Made by a program: the position numbers and the translations under genes. Shown in pieces: positions 15,200-23,916 of a stretch of DNA of 45,079 bases. The notes beneath the pieces are model-generated. The model saw nothing but the letters and a program-made list of their open reading frames with translations. It did no database searches and was not told where the DNA came from. How positions within the stretch are numbered: the stretch's first letter is position 1; each line of letters starts with the position of its first letter. Origin of the DNA: Bacillus massilioanorexius (GTDB lineage Bacteria; Bacillota; Bacilli; Bacillales; DSM-1321); NCBI RefSeq assembly GCF_902374955.1, contig NZ_CABKRX010000093.1, positions 1 to 45,079 on the forward strand, written 5' to 3'.

Positions 15200-15234
15200 G
15201 ATATTATAGCATCATGAATAGGGGGAAATCATAT

Positions 15235-15546
15235 ATGTCACAAATTATATTACAAATTGATTTTCCAGTAGAAGGACCTTTTGGTCAAGAAATGACTGAG
15301 GCTTATGCTGAACTATCTAAACATTTAGCTAAAGCACCAGGTTTAATCTGGAAAATATGGACTGAAAATTCCGACACAAAAGAAGCGGGAGGCATTTATT
15401 TATTTACAGATCAAGAAAGTGCCAAGGCATATTTGAAAGAGCACACAGCTCGTCTAGAATCGTTTGGTATTACAAATTTACGTGGCAAAATATTTGAAAT
15501 TAATGAACCACTATCTAAAACAACAAAATTTCATATAGAACACTAA
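15235..15546 (+). CDS. YdhR-type putative monooxygenase (dimeric alpha-beta barrel)
   Basis: A 103-residue protein very like Escherichia coli YdhR (about 101 residues): FPVEGPFGQEM, PGLIWKIWTE, AGGIYLFTDQESAKAYL, HTARL and NEPLS. The fold is a ferredoxin-like dimer related to antibiotic monooxygenases; the physiological reaction is not established. The ATG at 15235 is preceded by GGGGGAAA; an in-frame ATG at 15214 overlaps that region. It is divergent from hemH, a placement like that of the heme monooxygenase gene hmoB in B. subtilis, but the sequence is the YdhR type. Confidence 0.85.
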   Translation: MSQIILQIDFPVEGPFGQEMTEAYAELSKHLAKAPGLIWKIWTENSDTKEAGGIYLFTDQESAKAYLKEHTARLESFGITNLRGKIFEINEPLSKTTKFHIEH

Positions 15547-15590
15547 GCAAAAAGCAATCTATTCTTTGTTGAATGGATTGCTTTTTGCTT
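15545..15590 (+). terminator. Intrinsic terminator after the YdhR-like gene
   Basis: A 15-bp perfect stem AAGCAAAAAGCAATC / GATTGCTTTTTGCTT immediately after the stop codon. Confidence 0.8.
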
Positions 15591-15764
15591 ACATTTATTC
15601 TAAATGAATTGAGATTGGGGAGAAGCAAAATTATTAAAGTCTTTCTAAAGCATGATAATCAATGTATAAGGAGATAGTAATCTAAATATACTAAACGCTA
15701 TGTAACATTGCTGTGATATTTATTTTTTATATTTAAGATACAAGGATCAAAGGGATGTAACATA

Positions 15765-15923
15765 TTGAATATTTTAATTGCTGATGATGAAAAACATATG
15801 ACTATTATTTTAAGCACATATTTTGAATGGGAATCCATCTGTAACATACGCTCATTTTACAGATGGATCACTCATGAAATTTATAAGGAAAAGGATTTTT
15901 ATATGTTTGTTAAACTATTGTAA
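15765..15923 (+). pseudogene. Response-regulator receiver-domain remnant
   Basis: A TTG at 15765 opens NILIADDEKHMTIILSTYF, matching the first beta strand, acidic pocket (DDE) and first helix of a two-component receiver domain. After about 23 residues similarity stops and the frame runs into an unrelated tail ending at 15923. An 11-bp inverted repeat TCCATCTGTAA / TTACAGATGGA (15834-15844, 15857-15867) begins exactly where the receiver sequence ends. No phosphorylated Asp or output domain remains. It is followed by further debris (AGGAGATATG then ATGAAGCGATATATGG... and a stop, 16004-16056). This is the wreck of a two-component system upstream of the GH73 gene. Confidence 0.6.
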
Positions 15924-16222
15924 CAAAAACTCGGTACTATAGGGTTGTAGCAGAAATTCTACAAGTTAAGGAAATTATAAAATAACCTTAAGAAAATCTT
16001 AAAAAATAGGAGATATGATTAATGAAGCGATATATGGTTAATTCATTATTGGTATAGCTATCTATCTAATGTAAGTAAAGAATAATATAAACTACCTCCC
16101 GGAGTGGAAGAATATACAATAGATTTTGATGTATTATAAAAATTTTAAGCAAATATATAATAAAAGAATCATATTCTCACAAAAAAGAAAATATGAATTG
16201 TAGTCTGATAGGGAGTGAGAAC

Positions 16223-17110
16223 ATGAAAAAGTATAAAATAATATGGCCAATTACTATCATATTAGTACTAATCGTTGCATGGAATATTTTTGAAAATGAG
16301 AATAAGATCAATATTTCAATAGAAACAATGAAGTACATTTCAACTACCGTAGATGAAAAAAGCAAAGGAAAAGCTCAAGTAAATTGGAAAAATGTCGCTT
16401 CAGTTATAGCAGCAGAACATGACTTAATGGATGTATCAACTGATAGCATCGAAAAGACTGTGAATCTTTTCATTGAAAAACAAGACGATAAATATATTGT
16501 TAAATCACTAGATGATGTGACAAATTCACTTCATTTTTCAAATAAACAGTTAAAAACAGTAGAGTTATATAAAACGTATTTTGATAAAAAAGGCGTTTTT
16601 ACTAGTAGAATGTCAGAAGATAGTATTCACAAAAAGTTTATTGCCAGTATTGAGAATGCCGCCAAAACAAACTTTGAGAAAACAGGAATTCTACCTTCCA
16701 TTACTATTGCTCAAGCTATACTCGAATCAGATTGGGGACGCTCTAAGCTTGCAGTCGAATATAAAAATCTTTTCGGGATAAAAGGACATAATTGGAATGG
16801 TGAAACAGCAAGTCTAAATACGAATGAATTTTATGATAAAGAAATCAAAGCAGAGTTTAGAGTATATGATTCTATAACAGATTCAATTAATGACCATGGT
16901 GTTTTTTTAATGGATAATCCAAGGTATAAAAAACATGGTTTATTTGAATCAAAAACGTATTTAGAGCAGGCTATGTCATTACATAATGCAAATTATAGTA
17001 CTGCAGAGAATGAAAAAGGAGAAAAAATTTATAGCGAACTTTTAGTTCAATTAATCAAACAATACCAGTTGCAATTAATTGATAGTCAAGTTTATGAGAA
17101 ATACAACTAG
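16223..17110 (+). CDS. Membrane-anchored N-acetylglucosaminidase (GH73, peptidoglycan hydrolase)
   Basis: A 295-residue protein. Residues about 5-25 (IIWPITIILVLIVAWNIF) are a signal anchor. The C-terminal half is a GH73 catalytic domain: ILPSITIAQAILESDWG with the catalytic Glu, YKNLFGIKG, FRVYDSITDSINDHGVFL, YLEQAMSLHNANYST. It would cleave the glycan backbone outside the membrane. The region of residues 30-140 is a domain I do not recognise. The start ATG at 16223 follows GGGAGTGAG; an upstream in-frame ATG at 16193 is less likely. The two-component debris upstream suggests lost local regulation. Confidence 0.85.
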   Translation: MKKYKIIWPITIILVLIVAWNIFENENKINISIETMKYISTTVDEKSKGKAQVNWKNVASVIAAEHDLMDVSTDSIEKTVNLFIEKQDDKYIVKSLDDVTNSLHFSNKQLKTVELYKTYFDKKGVFTSRMSEDSIHKKFIASIENAAKTNFEKTGILPSITIAQAILESDWGRSKLAVEYKNLFGIKGHNWNGETASLNTNEFYDKEIKAEFRVYDSITDSINDHGVFLMDNPRYKKHGLFESKTYLEQAMSLHNANYSTAENEKGEKIYSELLVQLIKQYQLQLIDSQVYEKYN

Positions 17111-17213
17111 TGTAAAACATAAACGATTAATGAACTTCCTAATCAATTTTTTTGTAAATGCATAAACGACCATATATAATGTCATATAATACCTATAAAT
17201 TGGAGGGGGAAAT

Positions 17214-17930
17214 ATGAACGTTGAAATATGGTCGGATTTTGCATGTCCGTTTTGTTACATGGGAAAGCGTCGTTTTGAATCTGCATTACAATCATTTAAT
17301 CATAAGGATAAAGTAACGGTTTCATTTAAAAGCTATCAGCTTGATCCCTATTCACCAAAAGAAATCGATAAAGATATTTATACTGTTCTATCTGAAAAAC
17401 AAGGCGTTTCTTATGAGCAAGCGAAAGGATTCACGAAACAAATTGCTGCTCAGGCAAAGGAATTAGGCTTAGATTATCATTTTGATACTATGATTCTTAC
17501 AAATACTTTTGCTGCTCATCGATTAAGTCATTATGCAAATAAACATGGGAAAATGTATGAAATGATTGAAAGAATACTGCATGCTTATTTTACAGATTCC
17601 TTAAATATTAGTGATTATCATGTACTTGTTAAACTAGCAGCTGAAATAGGCTTAGATGAACAAGAGTCTTTGAAAATTCTTGAAGAAGGCACATATAGTG
17701 AAGAGGTTCAGAACAATCAAAATGAAGCAAGAAGTATTGGCGTCCAAGGTGTACCATTTTTTGTGTTTAATCAAAAATATGCCGTTTCAGGAGCTCAAAC
17801 AAGTGAAGTGTTTTTACAAGTGCTAGAAAAGGTATGGGAAGAAGAAAGTGAGCAAAAACCAATTCAAGTATTAGGTACTAACAATAACAGTAATAATGAT
17901 GGATGCTCAGAAGGTTCTTGTAAGTTTTAA
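17214..17930 (+). CDS. DsbA family oxidoreductase, FrnE-like
   Basis: A 238-residue cytoplasmic thioredoxin-fold protein with inserted helical domain. CPFC active site at residues 11-14 within EIWSDFACPFCYMGKRRFE, and the cis-proline loop as GVQGVPFFVF. A Ser/Asn-rich tail ends GCSEGSCKF with two further cysteines. No signal peptide is present, in keeping with FrnE proteins that act in the cytoplasm on disulfides or quinones. GGAGGGG precedes the ATG. Monocistronic. Confidence 0.9.
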   Translation: MNVEIWSDFACPFCYMGKRRFESALQSFNHKDKVTVSFKSYQLDPYSPKEIDKDIYTVLSEKQGVSYEQAKGFTKQIAAQAKELGLDYHFDTMILTNTFAAHRLSHYANKHGKMYEMIERILHAYFTDSLNISDYHVLVKLAAEIGLDEQESLKILEEGTYSEEVQNNQNEARSIGVQGVPFFVFNQKYAVSGAQTSEVFLQVLEKVWEEESEQKPIQVLGTNNNSNNDGCSEGSCKF

Positions 17931-18025
17931 ACCATACTAATATTACATCTATTAGAAAAAGTGTGCAAAATCAGTTTATTTTTGTAAGTAACAACATACA
18001 CATACTAAGGTAAACCCTATAAAGC

Positions 18026-18078
18026 TTTGGGGCATGTGAAAAGTGATATTTTATCACTGCTCACAGGCCCCTTTTCTT
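18026..18078. terminator. Hairpin terminator between the DsbA-like gene and psiE
   Basis: Long stem GGGGCATGTGA / TCACAGGCCCC with one mismatch and an inner stem AGTGAT / ATCACT, followed by TTTTCTT. Placed between convergent genes, it may serve both. Confidence 0.75.
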
Positions 18079-18114
18079 ATGTAATAAGTTTCTTAGTATT
18101 ATATATGCTTAATT

Positions 18115-18546
18115 TTATAGTTTACTTTTCTTTTTCATAATCATAGCTGAGTTGAAAATAAAATAACTGATAATTAATACTAAAATCGCACAAGTATATA
18201 GTAGTGTATCAAAGGGATCATAATGCTCTACGATGACAAGACGAATCATGGCAGTGATTCCAATATAAAGGAAATAACGAATAGGGAAATGGTATTCCTC
18301 TTGGAAATATTTAACGATCATCGCTATAAATTCAAAATAAAGAAAAAATGTAAGTATGCGTTCAAATAAGGCGTATTGCCCTTCGATAACTTCGCTAAAA
18401 AATGCATGTTGAATAAATAGAAAGAGCTCTTTGAAAAGTAATACGGATAAAGTAATGGCTAGTACTATTAAAGCTGTATTCAAAATGTATTGTAGCAATT
18501 TATCTATTTTACATTTTGTCTTGATATTACTAAATGATAGTTTCAT
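18115..18546 (-). CDS. psiE: PsiE family membrane protein
   Basis: A 143-residue protein with four predicted membrane segments (about residues 20-45, 60-80, 88-105, 112-130). The middle block FLYFEFIAMIVKYFQEEYHFPIRYFLYIGITAMIR is the PsiE (phosphate-starvation-inducible) family signature. The function of the family is not known. An AAAGGAGA ribosome binding site precedes the ATG. Convergent with the DsbA-like gene. Confidence 0.85.
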   Translation of the reverse strand: MKLSFSNIKTKCKIDKLLQYILNTALIVLAITLSVLLFKELFLFIQHAFFSEVIEGQYALFERILTFFLYFEFIAMIVKYFQEEYHFPIRYFLYIGITAMIRLVIVEHYDPFDTLLYTCAILVLIISYFIFNSAMIMKKKSKL

Positions 18547-19073
18547 TTATTTCTCCTTTTTTAGTTTTGATAGGATGCTTTTCTTAGTAGATAGAAACTT
18601 TCCGTGATACTTAAAGGAAAATGGCCTCAGTCAATCATTTACGTTGTTATGGATATGTTCGGTGAATAAAATCAGCGTCAAAAGGTCGATTGGAACATAA
18701 GGTGCGAGACTTCTCCAGGAGTACCGCCCGCCAAGAGGAAAGCGAGTATCCCGAAGCGTGGAATGCAACACAGCCTATATGATTATTCAGCAACAAATTA
18801 TTCGAAAACAGCTATCTAAAATTATAATTATTTTCTTAATAAAATAATTATAACGATGTATCGCACGATAGACTAGTTAAGATTTTGTTAAAAAATGAAG
18901 AAATTTCGAACTATTATAACATTTATAATATATATAAAGAAAAGCCGTAGCAATGCGACTAAAATGTTTGTATGATTTTAAAAAAGGGTATTATTTTGTT
19001 GGAAAACTATTTTATGGAAAATAGTAATATTTGCCATTTGCGAAAAATAACAGCAGTGTTTGGAGGGATTTAT
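18547..19073. other. Intergenic region between psiE and the glutamate-synthase-like gene
   Basis: Holds repeat copy C (18657-18800) and AT-rich leader sequence. No gene is supported; in-frame codons from 18972 upstream of the chosen start at 19074 look like leader, not protein. Confidence 0.5.
18657..18800 (+). repeat. Dispersed intergenic repeat, copy C
   Basis: GTTCGGTGAATAAAATCAGC, then AAAGGTCGATTGGAACATAA, GGTGCGAGACTTCTCCAGGA, CCGCCCGCCAAGAGGAAAGC, CCGAAGCGTGGAATGCAACA. Clear degenerate member of the Bacillaceae intergenic repeat (GATTGGAGCG...GCGAGACTCCTGCGGGA...CCGCGGAAAGCGAG). Confidence 0.75.
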
Positions 19074-20675
19074 ATGGGTTTTACTGATTATTTAGTTATT
19101 GCTTTATGGATTTTTATTGCTTTTTTCTTTTTAATGCCTATTTTTATTTTTATTTATTTGTACATACGTGATCATAATCAAAAACAGCATTCTATATTAA
19201 GAAATTTTCCTGTTCTCGGTAAAATTAGATATTCTACTGAACAAATTGGTCCAGAGATTAGACAGTATTTAATTAATAATGATACGGATGGAAAGCCTTT
19301 TTCTAGAAAGGATTATCAAGATGTTGTAAAGGCGGGAAAGTACAAAGAACGACTTGTTGGATTTGGTTCTCTAAGAAATTTCAATGAGAGCGGTTTCTAT
19401 ATAAAAAATACCCTTTTTCCTAAATTAAAGGAAGAAATGGCTGTAGATCAATCACAAAAAATCAACACACGCATTTATAAAATTGATAATGAAGGTCTAT
19501 TTTTACGTAAGGAGCATCAAGAAGAAAAAGTCATAGATCCTTATTATTTGAAGGATAATGATGCAATTGTAATAGGTGAGTATACATGCAAAACACCTTT
19601 CGTAACAAAGGGGTTGATTGGACAATCAGGTATGAGCTTTGGAGCACTTGGTGATCATGCGATTTCAGCTCTTTCTAAAGGTTTACATTTAGCTGGAGGA
19701 ACGTGGATGAACACAGGTGAAGGAGGCATCTCGCCCTATCATTTACAAGGTAAAGCCGATATTATTATGCAAATAGGACCTGGATTTTTTGGGGTTCGAA
19801 AATTAAATGGAGAATTTTCATGGGAAGAATTTCAAAAGAAAAGTCAAATAGAACAAATAAAAGCTTTTGAAATTAAGTTAGCACAAGGTGCTAAAGCAAG
19901 AGGAGGCCATGTTGAGGCAGAAAAGGTTACGGAGGAAATTGCAGCCATTCGTTTAGTTGCAGTTGGAAAAACAATAGATAGTCCAAATCGTTTTCCAGAA
20001 TTCAGCGACGTTCCATCATTATTTGAGTTTATAGAAAAATTAAGAACTGTTGGTGGTAAACCAATAGGGATAAAAATAGTAGTTGGTGATATGGAAGCAT
20101 TGGAAAATATGATTAACTATATGAAAGTAAGCGGAACAGGTCCAGATTTTATTACAGTTGACGGAGGAGAAGGAGGTACGGGCGCAACTGTTCAAGAATT
20201 AGCAGATGCTGTTGGATTGCCTCTACATGCAGCTTTACCTATTTTAGATAGTATGCTTAAACAGTATGGCATTCGAGATCGGGTAAAAATCATTGCTTCT
20301 GGAAAATTAATTACACCTGATAGAATAGCTATTGCTTTAGCTATGGGAGCTGATTTAGTAAATATTGCAAGAGGATTTATGTTTAGTGTGGGATGTATTA
20401 TGGCGGGGAAATGTCATACAAATGAATGCCCGGTTGGTGTTGCTACTACTGATCGTAAGCTGCAAAATGGTTTAGATATAGAAGAAAAGCATTACCGAGT
20501 ATGTAATTATGTTGTTTCTCTTAGAGAAGGCTTATATAATTTAGCTGCTGCAGCGGGTATTAATAGCCCAACAAAGTTTGAGCAAAAGCATATAGCATAT
20601 AAGGATGAATATGGCAGAGTCTTTTCATTGGAGGAAATTACACAATCTCATGATCGCGTTCTACAAAAAGTATAA
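19074..20675 (+). CDS. FMN-binding glutamate synthase family protein (YerD-like)
   Basis: A 533-residue protein with an N-terminal membrane segment (about residues 5-30) followed by the FMN-barrel domain of the glutamate synthase large subunit. Motifs: GQSGMSFGALG, NTGEGGISPYH, DFITVDGGEGGTGA, and the iron-sulfur cysteines in CIMAGKCHTNECPVGVATTD. There is no glutaminase domain, so it is not a full GltB; B. subtilis YerD (about 525 residues) has the same plan. Its reaction is not established. The ATG at 19074 follows TTGGAGGG. Confidence 0.87.
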   Translation: MGFTDYLVIALWIFIAFFFLMPIFIFIYLYIRDHNQKQHSILRNFPVLGKIRYSTEQIGPEIRQYLINNDTDGKPFSRKDYQDVVKAGKYKERLVGFGSLRNFNESGFYIKNTLFPKLKEEMAVDQSQKINTRIYKIDNEGLFLRKEHQEEKVIDPYYLKDNDAIVIGEYTCKTPFVTKGLIGQSGMSFGALGDHAISALSKGLHLAGGTWMNTGEGGISPYHLQGKADIIMQIGPGFFGVRKLNGEFSWEEFQKKSQIEQIKAFEIKLAQGAKARGGHVEAEKVTEEIAAIRLVAVGKTIDSPNRFPEFSDVPSLFEFIEKLRTVGGKPIGIKIVVGDMEALENMINYMKVSGTGPDFITVDGGEGGTGATVQELADAVGLPLHAALPILDSMLKQYGIRDRVKIIASGKLITPDRIAIALAMGADLVNIARGFMFSVGCIMAGKCHTNECPVGVATTDRKLQNGLDIEEKHYRVCNYVVSLREGLYNLAAAAGINSPTKFEQKHIAYKDEYGRVFSLEEITQSHDRVLQKV

Positions 20676-20895
20676 TTGAATACATCCATCTCAGTTTATA
20701 TATTATGGTTTTTTTCTAGTAAAAAATTATTATAATTTAGAATTTTAACATAAATATTTGCCAACCAAATCATACGAGAGTAAAATGATACCATGAACTT
20801 TATCTAATCCTTTAAGACATTAAAGTGCAAGGATAAGGTCAAGTAATGCACAGTTTCATTTGCAACTGTTTTGTTAAGAGGGGGCGCTTTACAGT

Positions 20896-22836
20896 ATGAC
20901 TCATAAGCTATCAAAGAAAATGATATTCTTTTGGCTTACAATCATTCTATTTACGGTCAAAACATATATTTCATATCAAGTTGAATTTAACCTTGGCATT
21001 AAAAATGCACTACAATCGTTTTTATTAATGATGAATCCTATTAGTTCAGCTATTATCGTTTTTGGTTTAATATTATTGATAAGTCGCTCTAAGCGTACTG
21101 GAATATATATAATGATTGCTTATTTTGTATTAAGCTTATTCTTATATACAAATATTTTGTATTATCGTTTTTTCAATGATTTCTTTACATGGCCAACTAT
21201 CTTTCAAACATCTAATCTTGGCAATATGGGTGGAAGTATTACAGGAAGTATGCATTGGCATGATATCTTTTATTGGGTTGACTTTATCTTTCTTATGGGA
21301 GTTCTTAAATGGAGCTTCAAATCTTGGTCAAATGAAAGAGTATCGCGTAAAAAATCAGGTTTTATATTCATTCTAGGTGTTATTGTTCTTATGATAAATA
21401 TTGGTCTTGCAGAAGTTGATCGACCACAGTTACTTTCAAGAACATTTGATCGTACGTATATCGTTAAATACTTAGGTGTTTATAACTATAGTGTTTATGA
21501 TGGTATTCAAGCAGTTAAATCGTCAGGCCAACGTGCACTTGCTAGTGCTCCTGATACAGATAAGGTGAAAGAATATACAGATGAACATTATGCTGAACCA
21601 AATAAAGAAATGTTTGGAAAAGCAAAAGGTATGAACATTATCAAAATTCATTTAGAATCCTTTCAATCATTTTTAATAAACTATAAATTAAATGGTCAAG
21701 AAGTTACACCATTTTTAAATAGTCTAGTAAATGGTAAGCAAGTAACGTATTTTGATAATTTCTTTCATCAGACTGGACAAGGAAAGACTTCTGATGCTGA
21801 ATTGATGTTAGATACATCCTTATATGGATTACCGCAAGGATCTGCTTATTCCTTAAAAGGATTAAATACGTATCAATCAGCTCAAGCAATCTTAAATCAA
21901 AAAGGAAATTATACAAGTGCTGTTTTACACGGTGACTATAAAACGTTTTGGAATCGTGATGAAATATACAAAAGCTTTGGTGTAGATAAGTTTTTTGATG
22001 CTAGCTATTACGATATGTCTGAAGGTAATGCTATAAATTACGGACTTAAAGACAAACCGTTTTTTGAGGAATCCATTCCAATGTTGAAAAGTTTACCACA
22101 GCCTTTCTATGCGCATTTAATGACATTAACGAATCATTTTCCTTTCGTATTAGATGAGGAGGATATTGATTTTCCAAAAGCTGAAACAGGTGACGGTGTA
22201 GTCGATCGTTATTTTCAAACGGCTCATTATTTAGATGAAGCGTTACAACAATTTTTTACACAATTAAAACAAAATGGACTATACGATAATTCCATTGTTC
22301 TTATTTATGGGGATCATTATGGAATTTCTGAAAATCATAATGCTGCTATGGAAGAAATCATTGATAAAGAAATTACCCCATACGAAAATGCACAACTTCA
22401 AAGAGTTCCGTTGATGATTCATGTTCCTGGTGTAGTAGGTGGTATTAATCATACTTATGGTGGAGAGATTGACGTGTTACCTACACTGCTTCATCTTGTT
22501 GGTATTGATAGTAAATCTTATATCCAATTTGGTACAGATTTATTTTCCAAAAATCATGATGGCGTAGTGGCTTTTCGAAATGGAGACTTTATTTCAGAGA
22601 AATATACAAGTATAAATGGTTTGTACTATGATTCAGCTACCGGAATGACGATTGAATCAAATGATGAAATAAAAGCAGCAAAAGACAAGGTTCAAAAAGA
22701 GTTAGATTTATCTGACCAGGTAATGTATGGAGATTTATTACGATTCTATACGCCTGACGGTCTGAAAAAAATCGATAGAACAAAATATTTTTATCCAACA
22801 GGTAATGGTAAGACTGTTAAAGAAACAGAAAAATAA
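20896..22836 (+). CDS. Lipoteichoic acid synthase family protein (LtaS-type)
   Basis: A 646-residue enzyme that transfers glycerol-phosphate from phosphatidylglycerol to make lipoteichoic acid. Five N-terminal membrane segments lie within residues about 8-175, then a probable signal-peptidase site ALASA before APDTDK, then the extracellular sulfatase-fold domain. Metal and nucleophile residues are visible: Glu in IHLESFQ, catalytic Thr in TGQGKTSDAE, Asp-His in IYGDHYG. B. subtilis has several paralogues (LtaS, YfnI, YqgS, YvgJ); I cannot assign which. GAGGGGG precedes the ATG. Monocistronic with a terminator. Confidence 0.92.
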   Translation: MTHKLSKKMIFFWLTIILFTVKTYISYQVEFNLGIKNALQSFLLMMNPISSAIIVFGLILLISRSKRTGIYIMIAYFVLSLFLYTNILYYRFFNDFFTWPTIFQTSNLGNMGGSITGSMHWHDIFYWVDFIFLMGVLKWSFKSWSNERVSRKKSGFIFILGVIVLMINIGLAEVDRPQLLSRTFDRTYIVKYLGVYNYSVYDGIQAVKSSGQRALASAPDTDKVKEYTDEHYAEPNKEMFGKAKGMNIIKIHLESFQSFLINYKLNGQEVTPFLNSLVNGKQVTYFDNFFHQTGQGKTSDAELMLDTSLYGLPQGSAYSLKGLNTYQSAQAILNQKGNYTSAVLHGDYKTFWNRDEIYKSFGVDKFFDASYYDMSEGNAINYGLKDKPFFEESIPMLKSLPQPFYAHLMTLTNHFPFVLDEEDIDFPKAETGDGVVDRYFQTAHYLDEALQQFFTQLKQNGLYDNSIVLIYGDHYGISENHNAAMEEIIDKEITPYENAQLQRVPLMIHVPGVVGGINHTYGGEIDVLPTLLHLVGIDSKSYIQFGTDLFSKNHDGVVAFRNGDFISEKYTSINGLYYDSATGMTIESNDEIKAAKDKVQKELDLSDQVMYGDLLRFYTPDGLKKIDRTKYFYPTGNGKTVKETEK

Positions 22837-22852
22837 ATACGTTCATTCAAAG

Positions 22853-22897
22853 CAAGCTGTGTCAAAAAGGCATTCACCTTTTTTGACACAGCTTTTT
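22853..22897 (+). terminator. Intrinsic terminator after the LTA synthase gene
   Basis: AAGCTGTGTCAAAAAGG / CCTTTTTTGACACAGCTT stem with a 6-base loop and T-run. Confidence 0.92.
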
Positions 22898-22993
22898 AAT
22901 TATGGCTTTTTTTAAGCAAACTTCAATCTTTCTGCTATTATGTAGACACTTCATTTGTAAGAACCCCCTTATTTATAACTAAAAATGGTAATT

Positions 22994-23021
22994 ATAAATT
23001 AAAGTAAAAGCATTCATACTA
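22994..23021 (+). promoter_or_regulatory. Candidate SigG (forespore) promoter of the spoVA-type operon
   Basis: CATACTA (23015-23021) is an exact match to the SigG -10 consensus, 35 bases before the first start codon. The -35 region (ATAAAT, around 22994) is only a weak match to TGAATA. Other spoVA operons are SigG-dependent. Confidence 0.5.
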
Positions 23022-23055
23022 ACAGAGTAGTTAACATTTGAAGGAGGCGTCATTT

Positions 23056-23259
23056 ATGACCGTTATTAATAACGTAAAGACTACACTTGCTGAATTAAAA
23101 AGTGCTCAGGCTAGTTTTGAAACTTTTGCTTTAAGTACCGATAACCAACAAGCAAAACAACTTTATCAAAATGCGGCACAACAAACTCAAGCGATTGTTG
23201 ATACGCTTAGTCCACGTGTTCAACAAATGGAAGAAGAAGAGCCTCAATATAGACAATAA
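23056..23259 (+). CDS. DUF1657 protein, first gene of spoVA-type operon
   Basis: A 67-residue helical protein, cytoplasmic or spore core. The segment FETFALSTDNQQAKQLYQNA is repeated in related form in the second DUF1657 gene and in the C-terminus of the DUF421 gene of the same operon. The ATG at 23056 has AAGGAGG 8 bases upstream. DUF1657 genes accompany mobile spoVA operons linked to spore heat resistance; the molecular role is unknown. Confidence 0.88.
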   Translation: MTVINNVKTTLAELKSAQASFETFALSTDNQQAKQLYQNAAQQTQAIVDTLSPRVQQMEEEEPQYRQ

Positions 23260-23436
23260 AAAGTTTGAGGAAATAGGTTGGTTATTGCTACCAGCCTATT
23301 TCCTTTATTCCTTTTTGAAAATACTGATGTTTGGTTATTTAAACTGACTTTAATAAAAAAGATTATAGGTGTTAGGATGAATACACCTTTTTCGAAATAC
23401 TATATTGAATGTACAACATATTGGAGTGTGAAGGAA

Positions 23437-23904
23437 TTGTCCAATAGTAAGAAGAAAAATTTAACACCAGTACAGCAAGAGTATCAAATACTCCAAAAAC
23501 AAATTGAAATTAAGAGACCTATTTTAAAAAACTGTTTACGAGCATTTTTAATGGGTGGGTTCATTTGTTTAATAGGACAAGGATTTGAATTGTTTTATAT
23601 GTATTATTTTAATTTCACAGAACAGACTGCTGGAAATCCCACAGTAGGGTCAATGGTTTTCCTTTCTATGTTGCTAACAGGCTTTGGTGTGTATGATCGA
23701 CTTGCTCAATTTGGTGGAGCTGGTACGGCTGTGCCGGTGACAGGATTTGGTAATGCTGTAATATCAGCAGCTATTGAGCATCGTAAAGAAGGTTTTGTAT
23801 TAGGTGTTGGAGGCAACCTTTTTAAATTAGCTGGGTCTGTTGTCTTGTTTGGTGTATTTTCCGCTTTTATAGTGGCCTTATTAAAGTATTTGATAATGAA
23901 GTGA
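23437..23904 (+). CDS. spoVAC: Stage V sporulation protein AC
   Basis: About 155 residues with three to four membrane segments. FLMGGFICLIGQGFELFYMY, TAGNPTVGSM, TGFGVYDRLAQFGGAGTAVPVTGFGNA and GGNLFKLAGSV are signatures of SpoVAC, the mechanosensitive channel component that moves dipicolinic acid across the spore inner membrane. The start is uncertain: TTG at 23437 gives the family length and has GGAG 10 bases upstream; the frame is open further back. It is 177 bases after the DUF1657 stop and 12 bases before spoVAD. Confidence 0.9.
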   Translation: MSNSKKKNLTPVQQEYQILQKQIEIKRPILKNCLRAFLMGGFICLIGQGFELFYMYYFNFTEQTAGNPTVGSMVFLSMLLTGFGVYDRLAQFGGAGTAVPVTGFGNAVISAAIEHRKEGFVLGVGGNLFKLAGSVVLFGVFSAFIVALLKYLIMK

Positions 23905-23916
23905 GGTGAAGTTTTC

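Noticed and set aside
15235..15546. Assignment as heme monooxygenase HmoB because of divergent position next to hemH
   Set aside because: The sequence follows YdhR (PFGQEM, IWKIWTE, AGGIYLFTD, NEPLS) over the full length; position alone is not enough.
18972..19073. N-terminal extension of the glutamate-synthase-like protein
   Set aside because: TTGGAGGG before the ATG at 19074 and the YerD length favour the later start.
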